Numbered from the stretch's first letter, positions 1-6,499 are shown. The stretch is 6,919 nucleotides of DNA from Pirellulaceae bacterium (GCA_030744095.1 JASLRF010000102.1:1-6919), one strand, 5' to 3'. Numbers and translations: made by a program. Notes: generated by a model not told the origin, from the letters alone.

Positions 1-350
1 ATCCTCCAAATCCGATCAGCAGCGCTCAGCGATGACGATCGGCTCGTCAGACTGCTGACCAACCGCCCCGGCAGGGCCACCCTGAGACGAACCAGCTCAA
101 CCAGACAGGCCGCCTGAACTACAATTCCTGACATGCACCCCGCCTGCTGGCGCCGGCTGCCTGGTGAGCACGCCCGCTCCTGCGTGACAGCAGTTCTACC
201 GTCGTTCGCGTGTGCCCCGAGGGGTGGGTGGTCTGGGCGGAAGCTGAAACGCGGAATCAACTGTCAGATTTTGCTACGCGATTCAGGTAATATCGGCAAA
301 CGGCATTCGTAATCCCCGCCACGATCACTGAGGCTCGTCCATCACGCATA
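1..350. other. Gene-poor left edge, nothing confidently supported
   Basis: I see no gene here that I can support. One plus-strand frame is open from the window edge to a TGA at 115-117 (38 codons, Arg/Ser/Thr-rich, ending in RQAA). It could be the tail of a gene starting outside the window, but it matches no family I recognise, and the minus strand is also open in one frame over the same stretch. A 59-codon ATG frame at 133-312 has no Shine-Dalgarno motif and an Arg/Cys/Trp-rich composition typical of chance frames in GC-rich DNA. No tRNA, CRISPR or long repeat is visible. Confidence 0.5.
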
Positions 351-353
351 AAG

Positions 354-388
354 AGCAAGCCGGACACCTCGTTGGTGTCCGGCTTGTT
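354..388 (-). terminator. Intrinsic terminator of the oxidoreductase gene
   Basis: Bases 356-368 (CAAGCCGGACACC) and 374-386 (GGTGTCCGGCTTG) form a perfect 13-bp inverted repeat around a 5-base loop. It extends to 354/388 with one G-T and one A-T pair. Read on the minus strand, the stem lies about 35 bases after the oxidoreductase stop codon and is followed by a short T-rich tail (CTCTTTA), as expected of a rho-independent terminator. The tail is short, so the stem carries most of the signal. The plus-strand side (TTGTTGTGCTT) is also moderately T-rich, so it might stop transcription both ways. Confidence 0.8.
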
Positions 389-422
389 GTGCTTGCAAAT
401 CACGCCGCACTGCTGGGCGTCG

Positions 423-1784
423 TTAGATCGTCACGGTCTTACCCGGAACTGGAATTGGGTACTTGCCGTTGTCGTCCGGTTTCACGGGCGCTTCGTCCGA
501 CATTGCCTGGAACGCATCGAAGTCGGCGAGCGTTTTCTTCGTGTTGATCGCGTCATCCCATTTGATGACTTTACCCGAATATGTCGCGTCGCGACCCAAA
601 ACCGCGGTCATGGTGCTCTTGGCGCCATAGTCGGCTTCGTTGGGACGTTCACCTTTCCGAAGTGCCGCGAAGAGGTCGTAATGCTCTTCTTGGTGACCAC
701 CGCCGCCACCCTTGCCATAGGCCCAGATTTTGTCGCCTTTCGCGTCGAAGATCTCGCCGCTCAGATTGGCGGAACCTTTGGTGCCGTGAACGTGTTCGGA
801 AACGTTGTTCCAGCAACCCTTGATGTGACGGCACTGGCTGATCATTTTCGCGCCATTCTCGTACGTGTACTCGCAGAAATGGTGGTCGAAGATTTGGCCA
901 TGGTCAGCGCCGTTACGGACTTCGCGACCGCCCATGCCATTGCATGAAACGGGATAGGCCTGTAATAGCCAATTGCTGACGTCCAGATTGTGGATGTGTT
1001 GTTCGTTAATGTGATCGCCACACAGCCAATTGAAGTAATACCAGTTTCGCATCTGATACTCGAGTTCAGATTGTTGATCGTTGCGGGGTCTCACCCACAC
1101 GCCACCACCATTCCAATAGACTCGTGTGGTGACGATGTCGCCAATTGCACCGTCCCAGATGCGGTTGATCGTCTCGATGTAGCGCTTTTCGTGGTGCCGT
1201 TGCAATCCGATTGCACATGCCAGGTCCTTCGACTTGATCATCTCGTTTGCAGCCAGAACTCGGCGAACACCAGCGGCGTCTGTACCGAGCGGTTTTTCGG
1301 CAAAGATATGCTTGCCGGCTTTCGCCGCGGCCTCGATATGCACTGGACGAAAGCCGGGCGACGTGGCCAGGATCACCAGGTCAATGTCGCATTCAAGCAC
1401 CTGCTTGTAGGCGTCAAACCCTACGAACTGCCGATCTTTCGGTACATCCACATGGGCACCATGAGCACCTTTGATCGACCGATAAGAGCCCTGCAGACGA
1501 TCGGCAAACGCATCAGCCATAGCCACCAGCTTAACTTCACCGTTGGGCTGGATATCGGTCTTCTTCATCGTGTTTAAGGCTTGCGTCGCAGCGCCTGTAC
1601 CGCGACCGCCGCAACCAACCAGACCGATCTTAATCGTATCACTACCAAACGAATGTGCGGCGCGGGCAATATTCAGGGAACCGCCGACGACCGTACTGCC
1701 AGCCGCCACAAGCAATGACGACTTCTTCAGAAAATCGCGTCGCGACGATCCTGCGTCGGTCTTGTCCTGTTTCTTTTTAGTCAT
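423..1784 (-). CDS. Tat-exported Gfo/Idh/MocA family NAD(P)-dependent oxidoreductase
   Basis: A 453-residue sugar oxidoreductase of the Gfo/Idh/MocA superfamily, which oxidises or reduces a sugar hydroxyl or keto group with a nicotinamide cofactor. The N-terminus has a perfect twin-arginine motif, SRRDFLK (residues 14-20), then a hydrophobic stretch and a likely cleavage site after ARA near residue 42. Export is therefore probably via Tat, folded and with cofactor bound, as known for Zymomonas glucose-fructose oxidoreductase. The Rossmann fold starts at 51-64 with GCGGRG (57-62). The family EKP motif is at 163-165. A GDHINEQHIHNLD segment (256-268) holds the His and Asp residues expected near the active site. 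A Gly5-His loop lies at 359-364. The start was chosen at 1784 because AAGGAG lies 9 bases upstream and a good promoter sits at 1849-1877; an in-frame ATG at 1877 would overlap the -35 box. Many planctomycete paralogues exist, so the substrate is unknown. GH109 glycosidases share the fold, but I do not see their characteristic sequence here. Confidence 0.93.
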   Translation of the reverse strand: MTKKKQDKTDAGSSRRDFLKKSSLLVAAGSTVVGGSLNIARAAHSFGSDTIKIGLVGCGGRGTGAATQALNTMKKTDIQPNGEVKLVAMADAFADRLQGSYRSIKGAHGAHVDVPKDRQFVGFDAYKQVLECDIDLVILATSPGFRPVHIEAAAKAGKHIFAEKPLGTDAAGVRRVLAANEMIKSKDLACAIGLQRHHEKRYIETINRIWDGAIGDIVTTRVYWNGGGVWVRPRNDQQSELEYQMRNWYYFNWLCGDHINEQHIHNLDVSNWLLQAYPVSCNGMGGREVRNGADHGQIFDHHFCEYTYENGAKMISQCRHIKGCWNNVSEHVHGTKGSANLSGEIFDAKGDKIWAYGKGGGGGHQEEHYDLFAALRKGERPNEADYGAKSTMTAVLGRDATYSGKVIKWDDAINTKKTLADFDAFQAMSDEAPVKPDDNGKYPIPVPGKTVTI

Positions 1785-1793
1785 CCTGGTCAT

Positions 1794-1799
1794 CTCCTT
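1794..1799 (-). promoter_or_regulatory. Shine-Dalgarno site fixing the oxidoreductase start
   Basis: On the minus strand AAGGAG is followed by nine bases and then the ATG at 1784. Another in-frame ATG directly abuts the motif (start at 1793), leaving no spacing, so 1784 is the better start. Confidence 0.7.
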
Positions 1800-1848
1800 C
1801 AAAGCAAACCGTGTGTATTTCCGATTGGGTCGTTGTTTCTTGCTCTTT

Positions 1849-1877
1849 AGCATACCCGCAGAACGAGATAGGTTCAA
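1849..1877 (-). promoter_or_regulatory. Sigma70-like promoter of the oxidoreductase gene
   Basis: Read on the minus strand, TTGAAC (1877-1872) and TATGCT (1854-1849) are separated by exactly 17 bases. Each matches the consensus at 4 of 6 positions. Transcription would begin near 1842, leaving a leader of about 58 bases before the ATG at 1784. The rest of the divergent intergenic region, about 1878-2004, shows no convincing promoter for the plus-strand gene. Confidence 0.5.
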
Positions 1878-2004
1878 TCAACCGACATCGACCAGTCGAG
1901 GGGGAAACGCGTACAGTTCTGGTTTAAGAAGGCCGACTGGCTGGAACTTCGCGAGCCCGTTCGCTTCGAGATCCTTGCCCAACAGAGTAACGACCGACTA
2001 CGCT

Positions 2005-2009
2005 GGAGG
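2005..2009 (+). promoter_or_regulatory. Shine-Dalgarno GGAGG before the GTG start of the ApbE-like gene
   Basis: GGAGG ends six bases before the GTG at 2016, a near-ideal placement. The competing ATG at 2070 has only GGAG (2055-2058) at a long 11-base spacing. This favours the longer protein, though the ATG codon and a more compact signal peptide argue for 2070. Confidence 0.45.
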
Positions 2010-2015
2010 CAGGTC

Positions 2016-3059
2016 GTGTCATCCGCCATCTGTCTTGTTTGGCCCAAAAACGACGGAGTTTTCGTTGCCATGTCAGCGTCCTTTAATCTTGGTGCCTTGT
2101 TTCTGCTGGTAGCCGCCGGAGTGGGCGAACCGCAGCTCGAGCGATTTCAGGACGCTAGGGTCCACATGGGGACTTCGTTTCAGATTGTCGTGTATGCCGC
2201 CAACGAGTCGGAGGCCGCGGCCGCATTTGAGCGTGCTTTCTCGCGAATTGCTGCATTGGATGACCTGCTCAGCGATTACAAACCGGAGTCGGAGGTGAGT
2301 CGATTGAGCGCGGCATCGCCCACGCAGCGTACCGTGGACATCGATCTGTTTGCTGTCTTAGCGCGTGCGCAGCATTTCAGTCGACTGACCGACGGCGCAT
2401 TTGACATAACTGTGGGGCCGCTCACCAAGTTGTGGAGACGTGCGCGGCGGCGAAAGCAGTTGCCTGATCACGCGCTGTTGGCGGAGGCCAGGCAAGCCGT
2501 CGGATACTTGTTCATGAAGCTGACAAACGACGAGCGTACGGTGGAATTGACTCGTCCAAACATGCGACTGGACTTGGGAGGAATCGCCAAAGGCTACGCG
2601 GCGGACCAGGCAAAAGAAGCGATGCGACGACTGGGGGTGACGCGTGTCCTGATTAATGCAGGCGGAGACGTTGTGACAGGCGATCCGCCGCCAGGGCAAC
2701 CGGGGTGGCGCGTGGGTGTTGCGCCTTTGGACACGAGAAAACCACCGAGCCAAGTCTTGCTGGTCCAGAATGTGGCTGTAGCGACGTCGGGCGACGCCTG
2801 GCAGTTTGTAGAATTGAACGGAAAACGCTATTCGCACATCATTGATCCACTGACCGGCCTGGGTTTGACCGATCGCAGTAGCGTTACCGTGATCGCACGA
2901 GACGGCACGACAGCGGATGCACTTGCCTCGGCGCTTAGCGTGATGGGCGTCGAACGGGGAATGCCGTTCATTAACGCGTTGCCCAATGTCGAAGCCATTA
3001 TGGTCCGAATCGAAAACGGGCAGGCCAAAAGCCACACTTCAAAGTGGGGAGGCAACTAA
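2016..3059 (+). CDS. apbE: FAD:protein FMN transferase (ApbE family), exported
   Basis: An ApbE-type flavin transferase, which moves FMN from FAD onto a Thr or Ser of exported or membrane flavoproteins (NqrB/NqrC, RnfG and related) using Mg2+. In 347-residue numbering the family motifs appear in order: MGTSF (51-55), the LSDYKPESEVSRLS segment (85-98), FDITVGPLTKLW (129-140), DLGGIAKGYAAD (186-197), NAGGDVV (214-220), TSGDAW (257-262), HIIDPLTG (274-281) and ADALASAL (300-307), the last containing the metal-binding Asp. Full length for the family, with no missing block. The N-terminus has a hydrophobic segment (about 14-37) that looks like a signal peptide or anchor. The start is uncertain: GTG 2016 has the better Shine-Dalgarno site, while ATG 2070 (329 residues) gives a more compact signal sequence but lacks basic residues. 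It is divergent from the oxidoreductase and 93 bases upstream of a DUF1080 gene. I see no flavinylation target in the window. Confidence 0.92.
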   Translation: MSSAICLVWPKNDGVFVAMSASFNLGALFLLVAAGVGEPQLERFQDARVHMGTSFQIVVYAANESEAAAAFERAFSRIAALDDLLSDYKPESEVSRLSAASPTQRTVDIDLFAVLARAQHFSRLTDGAFDITVGPLTKLWRRARRRKQLPDHALLAEARQAVGYLFMKLTNDERTVELTRPNMRLDLGGIAKGYAADQAKEAMRRLGVTRVLINAGGDVVTGDPPPGQPGWRVGVAPLDTRKPPSQVLLVQNVAVATSGDAWQFVELNGKRYSHIIDPLTGLGLTDRSSVTVIARDGTTADALASALSVMGVERGMPFINALPNVEAIMVRIENGQAKSHTSKWGGN

Positions 3060-3152
3060 CCGTGTCATCTGCCTGTTGCATGGTGAGACGCGCGATATCA
3101 GAATGAAGTTCAAACACAATCAAGAGAAACAGCTCAAAAGGAAAACAAAATC

Positions 3153-3932
3153 ATGAAGTCTTGCCAAGTTGCATCGGTCGCGTTACTCATGTTTCTGTTG
3201 GCCGACGTCACTGTGGCTGCGGACAAGCCCGAGTGGATTCAGCTGTTTAACGGTAAGGATCTCCAGGGGTGGACTCCCAAGATTACCAAACATGAGGTCG
3301 GTGAGAACTTTGGTAAGACGTTTCGGGTCGTCGACGGATTGCTGACCGTTGGCTACGACAAATACGAACAGTTCGACGAACAATTCGGGCACCTGTTCTA
3401 CGACAAGGAGTTTTCGAACTACCATATGCGATTGGAATATCGGTTCATCGGCAATCAGGTCTCCGGTGGGCCAGGTTGGGCAATCCGCAACAGCGGCATC
3501 ATGGTGCACGGGCAGTCGCCGCAATCCATGGCAAAGGATCAAAAGTTTCCTGTCTCGATTGAAGTGCAGCTCCTGGGCGGCAATGGCGTCGATAATCGCA
3601 ATACTGGTAATCTTTGCACACCGGGGACTAATGTTGTGATGGACGGGAAGCTGGTTACACGACATTGCACTAAATCGAAATCAAAGACGTATCACGGTGA
3701 CCAGTGGGTCAGGTCTGAGATCGAGGTTCGCGGCAATCAAGTCATCAAGCACATCATCAACGGCGAAGTGGTTCTGTCTTACGAACAGCCGCAGCTGGAC
3801 AGGCGTGACAAGGATGCAAGAAAACTGATTCGTGACGGTGAACTCATGCTGTCAGGTGGCACGATTTCGCTGCAGTCAGAGAGTCATCCAGTGCAGTTCC
3901 GCAAGATCGAACTGATGCAGCTGAGCGACTGA
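3153..3932 (+). CDS. Secreted DUF1080 / 3-keto-disaccharide hydrolase family protein
   Basis: A 259-residue protein consisting of a signal peptide (1-22 or 23, cleavage after VTVA or VTVAA) and one DUF1080 domain (PF06439), a concanavalin-like beta-sandwich now linked to hydrolysis of 3-keto-glycosides. Diagnostic pieces are LFNGKDLQGW (31-40), DGLLTV (61-66), NSGIMVHG (113-120), SIEVQLLGG (135-143) and the closing GTISLQSESHPVQFRKIEL segment (236-254), typical of planctomycete members. Two cysteines (155 and 172) could form a disulfide after export. An AAGGA at 3138-3142 lies ten bases before the ATG, supporting this start. The gene follows the apbE-like gene by 93 bases without a clear terminator between them, so co-transcription is possible. 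A terminator-like hairpin follows the stop codon. The substrate cannot be read from sequence, and many DUF1080 proteins remain uncharacterised. Confidence 0.88.
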   Translation: MKSCQVASVALLMFLLADVTVAADKPEWIQLFNGKDLQGWTPKITKHEVGENFGKTFRVVDGLLTVGYDKYEQFDEQFGHLFYDKEFSNYHMRLEYRFIGNQVSGGPGWAIRNSGIMVHGQSPQSMAKDQKFPVSIEVQLLGGNGVDNRNTGNLCTPGTNVVMDGKLVTRHCTKSKSKTYHGDQWVRSEIEVRGNQVIKHIINGEVVLSYEQPQLDRRDKDARKLIRDGELMLSGGTISLQSESHPVQFRKIELMQLSD

Positions 3933-3933
3933 T

Positions 3934-3964
3934 TCTTCTGGTGCACCAGGGAAGATGAGTTTTT
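3934..3964 (+). terminator. Probable intrinsic terminator after the DUF1080 gene
   Basis: Starting two bases after the stop codon, TCTTC and GAAGA arms (3934-3938 and 3951-3955) flank a perfect 12-base palindrome, CTGGTGCACCAG (3938-3949). The hairpin would be about eight base pairs with a two-base bulge and a TGCA loop. A T5 run lies at 3960-3964. The gap between stem and T-run and the bulge make it weaker than a textbook terminator. Confidence 0.45.
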
Positions 3965-4007
3965 AGGGGGGTTCCTGCCGAGTGTGCACAATTGGTTCGT
4001 CCGACCA

Positions 4008-4036
4008 TTCAACTGAGACGCGCCGCCGATTATAAT
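4008..4036 (+). promoter_or_regulatory. Promoter with consensus TATAAT for the DUF1080-GSDH gene
   Basis: A perfect -10 box TATAAT (4031-4036) is preceded, after a 17-base spacer, by a weak -35 box TTCAAC (4008-4013, 3 of 6 matches). Transcription would begin near 4043, giving a leader of about 68 bases before the ATG at 4111. The placement just after the upstream gene's terminator suggests that the fusion gene has its own transcript. Confidence 0.5.
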
Positions 4037-4039
4037 CGG
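4026..4039 (+). promoter_or_regulatory. 14-bp perfect palindrome overlapping the -10 box
   Basis: CCGATTATAATCGG is an exact inverted repeat with no spacer and completely encloses the TATAAT box. A dimeric regulator bound here would block RNA polymerase. The symmetry also places a TATAAT on the opposite strand. It may be a coincidence, because TTATAA is itself palindromic and only four more pairs per side are needed. Confidence 0.3.
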
Positions 4040-4110
4040 ACCGTCCTTCCCCAGTGATCGCGCGATTGCCGGACCGACGCCACGCCCTTTCTTCGGAGAC
4101 ACTGTTACCG

Positions 4111-5994
4111 ATGACAATCAACACAACGAGATTATTGCTATCAGCTTTGGCCTTCGGGCTGTTGATGACTGCGATGCCGATCCAAGCCGTGGAATTGAAT
4201 TCACTTTCCGATGGCGAACAGCGCGCGGGATGGAAACTTCTATTCGATGGCAAGACAACCGAAGGCTGGCGTAACTTCGCCAAGGATGGGATTTCTGACG
4301 GCTGGAAGGTTGTCGACGGAGCCTTGACGCGTGCCGCTGGTGGCGCCGGCGACATCGTCACGATGGACAAGTACGACAGTTTCGAATTGTCGATCGAGTT
4401 TAATATCTCCAAGAGTGGTAACAGCGGAATCATGTTCCACGTGGACGAAAGCGACAGACGCGCGCCCTACTTCACGGGGCCGGAAATTCAAATTCAAGAC
4501 AACGTTGATGGACACGATCCACAAAAATGTGGTTGGCTCTATCAGTTGTATCCGGCACAGGTTGATGCCACCAAACCGGCCGGCCAATGGAACCACCTAC
4601 GGATTCGGATTACACCGGACGAGTGCTCGACGTATATGAACGGCGTCCGCTACGCCCGTTATAAGAAAGGCAGCGACGACTGGGACCGCCGTGTCGCCAA
4701 GAGCAAGTTTTCCAAATGGGAGAAATTCGGAAAGGCCACTAACGGTTACATTTGTTTGCAGGATCACGGCAATCAGGTTGCCTATCGCAACATTAAGGTC
4801 CGCAGACTTACCGGTCAGAACGACCAGCTCGATCCAGTTGACGGCACGCTGGCATTTAGACCGGCAGTCGCTTTCCCAGATCTGAAATGGAGTGGGTGGA
4901 AACCGGTTAATGCGGCAGGCAAGGCCGAACCGTTGCGACCGATTGTTCTGACGCACGCAGGTGACGGTAGCGATCGCGTATTCGTCGCCACCCAGCGCGG
5001 CGTGATTCACGTATTTGAAAACGATCAGAAAGCCACGAAGACCAAGGTTTTTTTGGATCTTTCAAAGAAAGTGAAGTACAGCGATAAGCAGAACGAGGAG
5101 GGATTCTTGGGGCTGGCTTTTCATCCGAACTACAAAGAGAACGGTCAATTCTTTGTGTATTACACGCCGAGCAACCGGTCGCAAGTGGCCGTGATCGATC
5201 GATACCATGTCTCCGCCAGTGATGCCGATCAAGCCGATCCCAAATCTGTGGAGGAGGTCATGGCGATCGAGCAACCATATTGGAATCACAATGGTGGTTC
5301 GATCGCTTTTGGTCCCGACGGCAAGATGTACATCGGCCTGGGCGATGGTGGAGCAGGCAATGACCCACACGGCAATGGTCAAAACAAAGGGACGCTGCTG
5401 GGGTCCATTTTGCGAATCGATGTCGATCACAAGTCCGACGGAAAGAACTACGCAATTCCCAAGGACAACCCATTGGTCGGCGATTCGAAAGCCAAGGGCG
5501 AGATTTGGGCTCAAGGGCTTCGAAATGTGTGGCGGCTTGGATTCGATCGGCAAACTGGTGATCTCTGGGTCTCTGATGTTGGTCAAGACACGTGGGAGGA
5601 GATCAACATTGTCACCCGAGGCGGGAATTACGGCTGGAATCTCCGCGAAGGAAACGCCATGTTTGGTGTCAACGGGAGCGGCCCAAATTCCAGGCTGACT
5701 GATCCGATCTGGGTCTACGATCACGAAGTTGGCAAATCGATTACTGGCGGATATGTGTATCGCGGCAAGCGGGTTCCTGGACTAGAAGGAGCGTATTTGT
5801 ACGCGGACTACATTACCGGCCGCTTGTGGGCCTTGCGGTACGATCACGAGAAAAAGGCCGTCATTTCGAATCACGCCTTACAGAGCGACGGACAGGCCGT
5901 CATCTCCTTCGGCGAAGCGGAAGACGGTGAAGTCTATTTTATGGTCGTTGACAGTGCCGGTCGTGGCATCCATCGTTTCGTGCCAGCGAAGTAA
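4111..5994 (+). CDS. Secreted DUF1080-glucose/sorbosone dehydrogenase (PQQ-type) fusion protein
   Basis: A 627-residue two-domain exported protein. Residues 1-26 are a signal peptide ending PIQA. A DUF1080 domain spans about 38-233: LLFDGKTTEGW (43-53), NSGIMFH (104-110), PEIQIQD (124-130), GYICLQDHGNQVAYRNIKV (212-230). After a short linker comes a GSDH beta-propeller (PF07995), about 256-625, of the family that oxidises aldoses with PQQ. Key pieces are the NHNGGSIAFGPDG motif (392-404), whose His393 corresponds to the catalytic His of soluble glucose dehydrogenase, GLGDGG (409-414), GLRNVWRLGFD (469-479, Arg471 as likely PQQ contact), GGNYGWN (504-510) and GYVYRGKRVPGLEG (547-560). There is no CXXCH, so no haem domain to take electrons. 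The start at 4111 gives a clean signal peptide with GGAG at 4095-4098, a long 12-base spacing. An in-frame GTG at 4054 would add 19 residues, including several basic ones. The DUF1080 part may cleave or bind the glycan and the propeller oxidise the sugar; this is inferred. Confidence 0.92.
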   Translation: MTINTTRLLLSALAFGLLMTAMPIQAVELNSLSDGEQRAGWKLLFDGKTTEGWRNFAKDGISDGWKVVDGALTRAAGGAGDIVTMDKYDSFELSIEFNISKSGNSGIMFHVDESDRRAPYFTGPEIQIQDNVDGHDPQKCGWLYQLYPAQVDATKPAGQWNHLRIRITPDECSTYMNGVRYARYKKGSDDWDRRVAKSKFSKWEKFGKATNGYICLQDHGNQVAYRNIKVRRLTGQNDQLDPVDGTLAFRPAVAFPDLKWSGWKPVNAAGKAEPLRPIVLTHAGDGSDRVFVATQRGVIHVFENDQKATKTKVFLDLSKKVKYSDKQNEEGFLGLAFHPNYKENGQFFVYYTPSNRSQVAVIDRYHVSASDADQADPKSVEEVMAIEQPYWNHNGGSIAFGPDGKMYIGLGDGGAGNDPHGNGQNKGTLLGSILRIDVDHKSDGKNYAIPKDNPLVGDSKAKGEIWAQGLRNVWRLGFDRQTGDLWVSDVGQDTWEEINIVTRGGNYGWNLREGNAMFGVNGSGPNSRLTDPIWVYDHEVGKSITGGYVYRGKRVPGLEGAYLYADYITGRLWALRYDHEKKAVISNHALQSDGQAVISFGEAEDGEVYFMVVDSAGRGIHRFVPAK

Positions 5995-6035
5995 CGGAGG
6001 TAACAGAGTCTGCAGATTATTGGCATTCTAACCCC

Positions 6036-6064
6036 TTACCTGGAGCCCGTGATTGCTCTATCGT
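6036..6064 (+). promoter_or_regulatory. Weak candidate promoter for rnpB
   Basis: TTACCT (6036-6041) and TATCGT (6059-6064) are 17 bases apart and would place initiation near 6071, right at the expected RNA 5' end. They match consensus at 3 of 6 and 4 of 6 positions. Support comes mainly from position. I see no strong terminator between the preceding stop codon (5994) and rnpB, so read-through from the fusion gene is also possible. Confidence 0.25.
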
Positions 6065-6071
6065 TGCGGTT

Positions 6072-6492
6072 GGTCTCGGAGTCGACGGGATGGCCGCTGG
6101 TCGTGCAAATGACGAGAGGAAAGTCCGGGCACCGCAGGACAGGGTGGTCGGTAACACCGACCGGCCGTGAGGTCAGGGAAAGTGCAACAGAAAGTACACC
6201 GCCGATGGCCGTCCCGAGTTCGCTTGGAACGGAACAGGCAAGGGTGAAATGGTGCGGTAAGAGCGCACCGGCAGCTGAGGTGACTCGGCTGGCCCGGTAA
6301 ACCCCACCCGGTGCAAGGCCAAACAGAGGGCAAGCGTGGCTTCGGCCCCGCTGCGGTCCGGTCCGGCCCGTTATCGACTCTCGGGTAGGCTGCATGATGT
6401 GTCGAGCAATCGGCACACTAGATAAATGGTCATCGCGTGCCGCGAGATTTGCGGTACGGACAGAACCCGGCTTATGAGTCGACTCCGAGCCA
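6072..6492 (+). ncRNA. rnpB: RNase P RNA, bacterial class A
   Basis: The catalytic RNA of ribonuclease P, which removes 5' leaders from pre-tRNAs together with the RnpA protein. Conserved blocks appear in order: GAGGAAAGTCCGGGC (6116-6130, 5' strand of P4), GTGCAACAGAAAG, CACCGCCGATGGCC, GGTGCGGTAAGAGCGCACC, GGTAAACCCCACCCGG then GTGCAAGGCCAAACAGAGGG, GGGTAGGCTGC with the GGT that binds tRNA CCA (6384-6386), the P18 loop GAGCAAT, and ACAGAACCCGGCTTAT (6460-6475, 3' strand of P4). P1 is a perfect 12-bp helix, 6075-6086 with 6478-6489. P2 pairs 6089-6095 with 6428-6434. P18 is 6398-6403 with 6412-6417. A P19-type hairpin lies at 6436-6458. P3 looks very short (6101-6104 with 6112-6115). The length of about 420 bases exceeds the 377 of E. 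coli. The exact ends are inferred from P1. Confidence 0.96.
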
Positions 6493-6499
6493 TTTTTTT
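6478..6499 (+). terminator. rnpB terminator: P1 3' strand plus T7
   Basis: The 3' strand of the P1 helix (6478-6489) is followed, after CCA, by seven T residues (6493-6499). Since P1 pairs ends about 400 bases apart, it is a long-range stem rather than a local hairpin. The GC-rich helix plus T-tract still fits termination or 3'-end formation at this site. Confidence 0.5.

Noticed and set aside
133..312. Possible 59-residue small protein
   Set aside because: No ribosome binding site, Arg/Cys/Trp-rich composition, no recognisable motif.
372..947. 191-codon plus-strand open frame
   Set aside because: Lies wholly antisense to the well-supported oxidoreductase gene and matches no family; a shadow frame in GC-rich DNA.
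1785..1877. Longer N-terminus of the oxidoreductase from ATG 1877
   Set aside because: Would put 31 extra basic residues before the Tat motif and place the start codon on the likely -35 box; the 1784 start has a Shine-Dalgarno site.
1543..2112. 189-codon plus-strand open frame across the oxidoreductase start and divergent region
   Set aside because: Overlaps the oxidoreductase N-terminus, its promoter and the ApbE-like start, with no recognisable domain.
4054..4110. GTG start 57 bases upstream for the fusion gene
   Set aside because: No Shine-Dalgarno motif close to it, and the ATG at 4111 gives a clean signal peptide directly.
5048..5054. T7 run inside the fusion gene as a possible slippage site
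   Set aside because: The frame reads through cleanly into conserved propeller motifs, so no programmed shift or mutation is needed.
5998..6041. AGGTAA/TTACCT inverted repeat between the fusion gene and rnpB
   Set aside because: Only 6 bp with a 32-base loop and no T-run; too weak to call a terminator.
6036..6416. 126-codon minus-strand open frame, and plus-strand frames at 6049-6300 and 6426-6739
   Set aside because: They overlap the RNase P RNA gene or the HicB-like gene; the conserved RNA blocks explain the sequence.
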